From contig SLGR01000249.1 in the NCBI GenBank assembly GCA_007136585.1, positions 1-18,228 on the forward strand: 18,228 nt of DNA, written 5' to 3'. Positions within the stretch are counted from its first letter, which is position 1, and each line of letters opens with the position of its first letter. A program made the translations under genes and the position numbers. Shown here one piece after another: positions 14,215-18,228 of the stretch. Below the pieces are notes generated by a model, which searched no databases, had not been told where the DNA came from, and saw only the letters and a program-made list of their open reading frames with translations. This stretch comes from Candidatus Sumerlaeota bacterium. Its GTDB lineage: Bacteria > CG03 > SLGR01.

Positions 14215-15034
14215 GTTTGCCTCATTAAAACTTAAGAACCCCTTTATGGCGGCAAGCGGATGTTTCGGTTACGGCTGGGAATCGGCCGGGACCTTCGGCG
14301 AACCCACTCTGGGCGCCGTCGTCACAAAGACCGTAACCCCCGAACCCGTAGAAGGAAACCCGCCCCCCAGGATATTTGAGACCGAGTCCGGGATAGTAAA
14401 CAGGATCGGGCTTCAGAACTGCGGAGTCAGGGAATTTATTGAGAGGCACCTTCCCCGGCTCAGCTCCCTTTCCCTGCCTTACATCATAAGTATTTATTCT
14501 TTTTCCCGTAAAGGGTGGGGGCCCCTGGCCGGCAGGGTTTCGGAAACCGGAGCGGCGGCCCTTGAGCTCAACCTCTCCTGCCCCAACCTCAAGGGAAAGA
14601 GGTTCACCCTTGACAGTGAGGGGTGCGCCCTTGCTTTGGAAGCTGTAAAACAGGCCACGAACCTGCCTCTCCTGGCCAAGATAAACGCATACGATGCTCC
14701 GGTGGAGTTATCCTGCGCGCTGGCGGAGGCCGGGGCCGATGCGGTGGTATGTTCCAATACCCTTCCGGCGGCGGTTATCAAAAACGGGGTTTATTTTGAA
14801 GGCGGCCTCTCCGGTCCTGCGATAAAACCCGTGGTCCTGAAAGCGGTAAAGGCCATAACCTCTGAACTCCGGATACCCGTGGCGGCCTGCGGGGGGATAA
14901 GCTCCCTGGAAGATGTGCGAGAGTACAGCCAGGCCGGGGCGAAGGCTTTCCAGCTGGGCTCGGCGCTTCTTAAAAACCCGAGGGCGGCGGAGAAGATACT
15001 CCGGCAGAGCCGGGAGGATAAGCAAAATGGCTGA
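14204..15034 (+). CDS. pyrD: Dihydroorotate dehydrogenase, class 1B catalytic subunit
   Basis: PyrD oxidises dihydroorotate to orotate with FMN. The protein is 276 residues, somewhat shorter than the usual 300 or so. It has NPFMAASGCFGYG (12-24), TKTVTPEP (41-48) with Lys42, NRIGLQNCG (66-74), the catalytic Cys126 in ELNLSCPNLKG (121-131) and the phosphate loops AACGGISS (227-234) and QLGSALL (250-256). Cys at the active site marks class 1; the pyrK neighbour makes it 1B. The start overlaps the end of pyrK by 11 bases. Only a weak GGG precedes the ATG, so coupling to pyrK is likely. Confidence 0.96.
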   Translation: MPAEFASLKLKNPFMAASGCFGYGWESAGTFGEPTLGAVVTKTVTPEPVEGNPPPRIFETESGIVNRIGLQNCGVREFIERHLPRLSSLSLPYIISIYSFSRKGWGPLAGRVSETGAAALELNLSCPNLKGKRFTLDSEGCALALEAVKQATNLPLLAKINAYDAPVELSCALAEAGADAVVCSNTLPAAVIKNGVYFEGGLSGPAIKPVVLKAVKAITSELRIPVAACGGISSLEDVREYSQAGAKAFQLGSALLKNPRAAEKILRQSREDKQNG

Positions 15035-15671
15035 ACTTATAGTGGCCCTTGATTTCCCGTCCCTTTCCCGTGCTGCCGAAATGGTTGATACTCTCCGTAA
15101 AGAGGTAAGTTTCTTTAAGGTGGGGCTGGAGCTCTTCACCCGGTGCGGCCCCGATGCGGTAAAGATGGTCAGAGACAGAGGGTGTGATGTTTTTCTTGAT
15201 CTCAAGATACACGATATCCCAAATACCGCCGCCGGGGCCGTAAGGTCCGCGGCAAACCTGGGATGCCGTTCGCTCACGATACATGCGGCATCAGGGAGAG
15301 AGGCCCTTAAAGCGGCCGCCGGGGCGCGGGAAAGCGGGGCTCCGCTTCTTTGGGGTGTGACCCTCCTTTCCAGTATTGACGGGGGTGACGGATCTGAGCT
15401 TGCCGCGCTGGCCTTTGAGGCGGGGCTTGACGGGGTCATAGCCTCCGGCGAGGGGGTTGTATCCGTAAAAAAATCCTTCCCACGGCTACAGATAATAACC
15501 CCCGGGATCAGACCCCGGGGCGGGGATGCCGATGATCAGAAAAGGGTGCTTACCCCGGCCCAGGCGGTAAGAGCCGGAGCGGATTTTCTGGTAGTCGGAA
15601 GACCCGTCACAAGAGCCGGGGACCCCGCCGCTGCGGCTGCCCTGATAAAAGAGGAGGCGTCCCGGATATGA
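15027..15671 (+). CDS. pyrF: Orotidine-5'-phosphate decarboxylase
   Basis: PyrF converts OMP to UMP. I start it at the ATG 15027 (214 residues) because GGGAGG lies about 9 nt upstream and MAELIVALDFPS is the usual N-terminus of the family; an in-frame extension of 38 residues lies over pyrD and is Arg-rich. The catalytic Asp-Lys-Asp set is in FLDLKIHDIPNT (Asp58, Lys60, Asp63). ITPGIRP (157-163) and VVGRPVTRAGDP (189-200) form the phosphate site. It overlaps pyrD by 8 bases, and its own stop overlaps pyrE. Confidence 0.97.
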   Translation: MAELIVALDFPSLSRAAEMVDTLRKEVSFFKVGLELFTRCGPDAVKMVRDRGCDVFLDLKIHDIPNTAAGAVRSAANLGCRSLTIHAASGREALKAAAGARESGAPLLWGVTLLSSIDGGDGSELAALAFEAGLDGVIASGEGVVSVKKSFPRLQIITPGIRPRGGDADDQKRVLTPAQAVRAGADFLVVGRPVTRAGDPAAAAALIKEEASRI

Positions 15672-16231
15672 AAGACCCGCGAAAAACCTTTATGGATGCG
15701 GGAGCCCTGAAGGAGGGGCATTTCCTTCTTGCAAGCGGGAAACATTCCGGATATTATTTCCAGGCCCAATCCGCCCTCCAGCACCCCTCAGTCGCCCGGG
15801 AAACAGGAAAGGCCCTGGCGGAGTTTTGGAAGAACGAGGAAATAGAGACGGTTGTATCCCTTGCCGTAGGGGGCGTACTCCTAGGGCACGAGACAGCAAA
15901 AGCCCTGGAAACGCGCCACATCTTCGCGGAACGGAAAAAAGGGGAGATGGGGTTTCACCGGGGGTTCTCCGTAAGACCCGGGGAGAGGGTTCTGATAGTT
16001 GAAGATGTGATAACAACGGGTGGAAGCGTGCGGGAAGTAATCGGAAAACTGGAGAGCTCCGGCGCGGATATAAAAGGTATAGCCGCTCTCTTAAAACGCG
16101 GAAAAGCGGAGTTTAAGCACCCCCTGAGAGCCCTTATGGAGGCGGAGTGGGAGGCCTACGACCCTTCAGGGTGCCCGTTATGCCTCAAGAGGCTACCGCT
16201 TTCAACCCCCGGGACAAAACAGTTCTCTTAA
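15668..16231 (+). CDS. pyrE: Orotate phosphoribosyltransferase
   Basis: PyrE joins orotate to PRPP, giving OMP. It has 187 residues with FLLASGKHSGYYFQ (19-32), the PRPP loop VLIVEDVITTGGS (108-120), and the C-terminal CPLC...PGTKQF (169-186) seen in many PyrE proteins of this length. The ATG overlaps the pyrF TGA (ATGA, 15668-15671). It is the last gene of the pyr operon; pyrF before pyrE follows the Bacillus order. No clear terminator hairpin is visible in the 77 bases between its stop and the end of the convergent gene at 16309. Confidence 0.96.
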   Translation: MKDPRKTFMDAGALKEGHFLLASGKHSGYYFQAQSALQHPSVARETGKALAEFWKNEEIETVVSLAVGGVLLGHETAKALETRHIFAERKKGEMGFHRGFSVRPGERVLIVEDVITTGGSVREVIGKLESSGADIKGIAALLKRGKAEFKHPLRALMEAEWEAYDPSGCPLCLKRLPLSTPGTKQFS

Positions 16232-16308
16232 CCAAAGTTCCGCGACAAAAGACATTACGAGAAAATATGCAAAATACACTTGCGAAACAGACCGCAAATG
16301 AAACTAAC

Positions 16309-16999
16309 TCAATAAGCATTATGTTTGATCCCCAATACCTCTTTAAGTATGGTATTTGCTATATTCTCCGCCATGAGTCTGTTGCCCCTGTCCGTACAGT
16401 GCCCGAAATCTCCGGCGAAATTATCAATAAAGTAATCCGAGTAGCTTCCTTCCCGCAGGGCATCCCTGAAAAGTTTCTCATTATCAACGAAAATAATATT
16501 TTCGTCATCACCCTCAAAGATTTTTTTCAGAGGGACTATACTGCGCATAGGGTACTGAACAGCTATATGAGCAATATTACGGCTTTCTAATATTTCACGG
16601 AGCTCCAAATAATTTCTCTGCGTCTTAAAAGCAACATATTTATTTGGTTTAGGCGCAATTGCTACAGCTTTTTCATAATACCTTTCAGCTGCCTCATAAT
16701 TACCCTTTCTCATATAACTACGGGCCATTTTCCCATAACTGTGGAAAAATTCAGGGTTTATCTCAACGGCTTTTTTAAATGACGCTATGGCTTCATCATC
16801 GTTTCCCATTTTAAACCAGGCCTGCCCCAAAAGGTGATTATTCCAGTAATTATCAGGATTGTATTTCACGGCTTTTAAAGTATATGAGAAAAATTTCTCG
16901 TATTCACCGTGGTATTCAAACTGGTCCAAAACAATCAGCGCTAATCCGATATACGCACTGCAACAAGCTTCGTTTATAGATATTGCCTGTTTATAATAT
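16309..16999 (-). pseudogene. TPR / SGNH-hydrolase-like gene, 5' end removed by IS insertion
   Basis: Read on the minus strand, the frame is open from the insertion-sequence edge near 17000 to the TGA at 16309, about 230 codons. Upstream it meets a TGA (17004-17002) lying inside the insertion-sequence terminus. TPR-like helices extend above the first available TTG (16929), so coding sequence clearly began further 5' and was lost. Two good TPR units are visible (about NYWNNHLLGQAW...INPE and FFHSYGKMARSY...IAPK). They are followed by a segment with VQYPMRSIV and the ending FGHCTDRGNRLMAENIA, where D-x-x-H (DFGH) resembles the C-terminal catalytic block of SGNH/GDSL hydrolases. The N-terminal Ser block is absent from this fragment. 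It is AT-richer than the pyr operon. The hydrolase link is inference from motif wording. Confidence 0.7.
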
Positions 17000-17005
17000 T
17001 GTCAA

Positions 17006-17125
17006 GGGTCATGAGTATTCCCCACTTTTTAGGCCTTAGGGTCACGAGTATTCCCCAGTTTTTTGCATGTTAGGGTAATTAGTATTCCCCAGCATAACCA
17101 CCCTCAGGGTAATTAAGATTCCCCA
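17006..17125 (+). repeat. Four 19-bp repeats in the IS21-like end
   Basis: Copies start at 17006, 17039, 17073 and 17107, so the period is 33-34 bp. Consensus GGGTMAYKAGTATTCCCCA: the first two read GGGTCATGAG and GGGTCACGAG, the third GGGTAATTAG, and the fourth diverges to AAGATTCCCCA. Multiple repeats inside the terminal regions are a known trait of IS21-family elements and are taken to be transposase binding sites. Confidence 0.85.
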
Positions 17126-17132
17126 CCCCGTT

Positions 17133-17160
17133 TTGTAACAAATCCAAGAGTTGTTAATAT
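17133..17160 (+). promoter_or_regulatory. Possible promoter of istA
   Basis: TTGTAA (17133-17138), a 16-base spacer and TAATAT (17155-17160), about 30 bases before the istA ATG. The -35 box is imperfect. Confidence 0.4.
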
Positions 17161-17189
17161 AACCTCCGGAGTTTAAACAGGAGGTAAAA

Positions 17190-18228
17190 ATGGGGTACAA
17201 AAAAATGAGCAACGTTGATGTTTACGAAATCTTCAGGCGCTATCATAGCGGTCAAAATATTTCTGAAATATCCGTAATGGAACAACGTGACCGAAAAACA
17301 ATCCGGCAGTATATACAAAAGCTGAACGATTTAGGATTTACCAAAGAGAAGCCGTTGCCGCAGAGAGAAGAATTATTTGCGGCAATTTCTACTATTCTTC
17401 CCAAAACAGAGAGGGCTAAAAATGCCTATGAAGAGCTTGAAGTTTTGACGGATAGATTTCGGGAGTTAATCCACGACAGGGAAGATGGAGTAAAACCTAA
17501 AACAGCCTTTAAGATATTAAAGAAACAAAACGATCTGAAATGCAGCTATGAGACATTCAAGAGATTTTCCCGGGATAAGAAATTAAAGAAAGAAAAACAG
17601 AAAGAAATGATCCGAATTGAGCTGCCGGCCGGCGAGGAAGCACAGCTTGATTATGGAAAAGTCGGACTGCATTATGACGCTAAATCCGGGAAGAAACGAG
17701 CTGTAAATGCATTCTGCATGGTATTATCGCACTGTCGCTTGCCGTTTTTTCAATTTACGTATACCCAGAAGCAGGATTCTTTTGTCAGCAGCATAATAGA
17801 CGGTTTTGAATATTACGATGGAGTACCCGAACGTATTTCCATTGATAATTTAAAACAGGGGGTGATAAAGCCGGATTTATATGATCCGAAACTAAACCGG
17901 ACGCTGTTGGAAATGGTGGAATACTATGGAGTTTTCATAGATCCGTGCAGAGTACAAAGGGCCACGGATAAAGGCAAAATTGAACGCCTGGTGTCGGTGG
18001 GCAGAGAACTGTTCCGGGAATTGAAGATATTGCATCCTGACGCAAGTCTGGAAGAGTTAAACAGGTTGGCCATAGAGTGGTGCCGCAAAGAATACGGGTT
18101 GAGAAAACATGGTACAACCGGGATTGAGCCGATGCTGGTTTATGAGAATATGGAAAGAGACAAATTAAAGAGATTGCCTGACGACAGATTTGAGCTCACC
18201 CAATGGAAACCTGTAACGGTGCATCCTG
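17190..18228 (+). CDS. istA: IS21-family transposase IstA, C-terminus outside window
   Basis: I translated 346 codons without a stop from the ATG at 17190, which has AGGAGGT four bases upstream. The N-terminus is a helix-turn-helix DNA-binding region (EIFRRYHSGQNISEI, then RKTIRQYIQ). A DDE integrase core follows: Asp154 in AQLDYGKV, Asp219 in ISIDNLKQG and Glu265 in DKGKIERLV, with the RATDKGKIE context typical of IstA. Family members are about 400-520 residues, so the C-terminus and the ATPase partner IstB should lie beyond the right edge. Base composition is clearly more AT-rich than the pyr genes, consistent with recent acquisition. The visible part has no frameshift, so the element may be active. 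Confidence 0.92.
   Translation, partial: MGYKKMSNVDVYEIFRRYHSGQNISEISVMEQRDRKTIRQYIQKLNDLGFTKEKPLPQREELFAAISTILPKTERAKNAYEELEVLTDRFRELIHDREDGVKPKTAFKILKKQNDLKCSYETFKRFSRDKKLKKEKQKEMIRIELPAGEEAQLDYGKVGLHYDAKSGKKRAVNAFCMVLSHCRLPFFQFTYTQKQDSFVSSIIDGFEYYDGVPERISIDNLKQGVIKPDLYDPKLNRTLLEMVEYYGVFIDPCRVQRATDKGKIERLVSVGRELFRELKILHPDASLEELNRLAIEWCRKEYGLRKHGTTGIEPMLVYENMERDKLKRLPDDRFELTQWKPVTVHP

Larger units (their letters stand above)
17000..18228 (+). mobile_element. IS21-family insertion sequence, left part
   Basis: The element begins near 17000, where the TPR-gene frame breaks (TGTCAAGGG...). It carries four terminal repeats, a likely promoter and an IstA transposase gene, and runs past the right edge. 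IstB, the right end and any target duplication are outside the window. The exact first base is uncertain by a few positions. Confidence 0.85.

Noticed and set aside
14913-15026. 38-residue extension of PyrF
   Set aside because: Arg-rich out-of-frame shadow of pyrD; the 15027 ATG has GGGAGG and the normal family N-terminus.
17006-17125. Short CRISPR array
   Set aside because: Repeats are 19 bp with 14-15 bp spacers, degenerate, and sit at a transposon end next to istA.

Overview
The window is a bacterial nucleotide-biosynthesis locus with an insertion sequence at its right edge. Perfect or near-perfect sigma70-type promoters, Shine-Dalgarno sequences, PyrR/PyrK and the operon style mark it as bacterial. 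Class III ribonucleotide reductase, ThyX, an Fe-S PurF and PyrK/PyrD1B suggest an anaerobe. The core genes are GC-rich yet use the Ile codon ATA and Arg AGG/AGA freely. A class II PurE and a long archaeal-like PurC point to an uncommon lineage. I cannot name the phylum from sequence alone; a spirochaete-like or candidate-phylum bacterium (for example Omnitrophota) is only a guess.

Layout. (1) 1-4744, minus strand: purF-purD-purE-purC-purM, a tightly overlapping purine operon whose purM runs off the left edge. Its promoter is at 4801-4829. (2) 4960-10181, minus strand: nrdD-nrdG-thyX-guaB3-dcd, a deoxynucleotide and guanylate group with a promoter at 10347-10376 and a roughly 160-nt structured leader. 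(3) 10182-10718: a divergent regulatory region. It holds the nrdD leader, a strongly structured element of unknown function (10384-10497), a hairpin next to the pyr promoter, the pyr promoter (10560-10588), and a leader with a candidate leader peptide and an intrinsic terminator. (4) 10719-16231, plus strand: pyrR-pyrB-pyrC-pyrK-pyrD-pyrF-pyrE, the complete UMP pathway except carbamoyl-phosphate synthetase, every junction overlapping. (5) 16232-18228: AT-richer accessory DNA. A TPR/SGNH-type gene on the minus strand is cut at its 5' end by an IS21-family element that starts near 17000, carries four copies of a 19-bp terminal repeat, and encodes IstA (running off the right edge).

How the genes work together. 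PurF, PurD, PurM, PurE and PurC cover five steps of IMP synthesis. PurE looks like the class II enzyme that uses CO2 directly, so PurK should not be needed. GuaB3 would take IMP to XMP. PyrB, PyrC, PyrDK, PyrE and PyrF make UMP. NrdD/NrdG reduce NTPs to dNTPs without oxygen, Dcd turns dCTP into dUTP, and ThyX methylates dUMP. The locus therefore supplies both RNA and DNA precursors. The most interesting parts are non-coding: the pyr leader, which resembles the UTP-sensing pyrBI attenuator of enterobacteria although pyrR is the first gene, and the unexplained structured element between the two divergent promoters.
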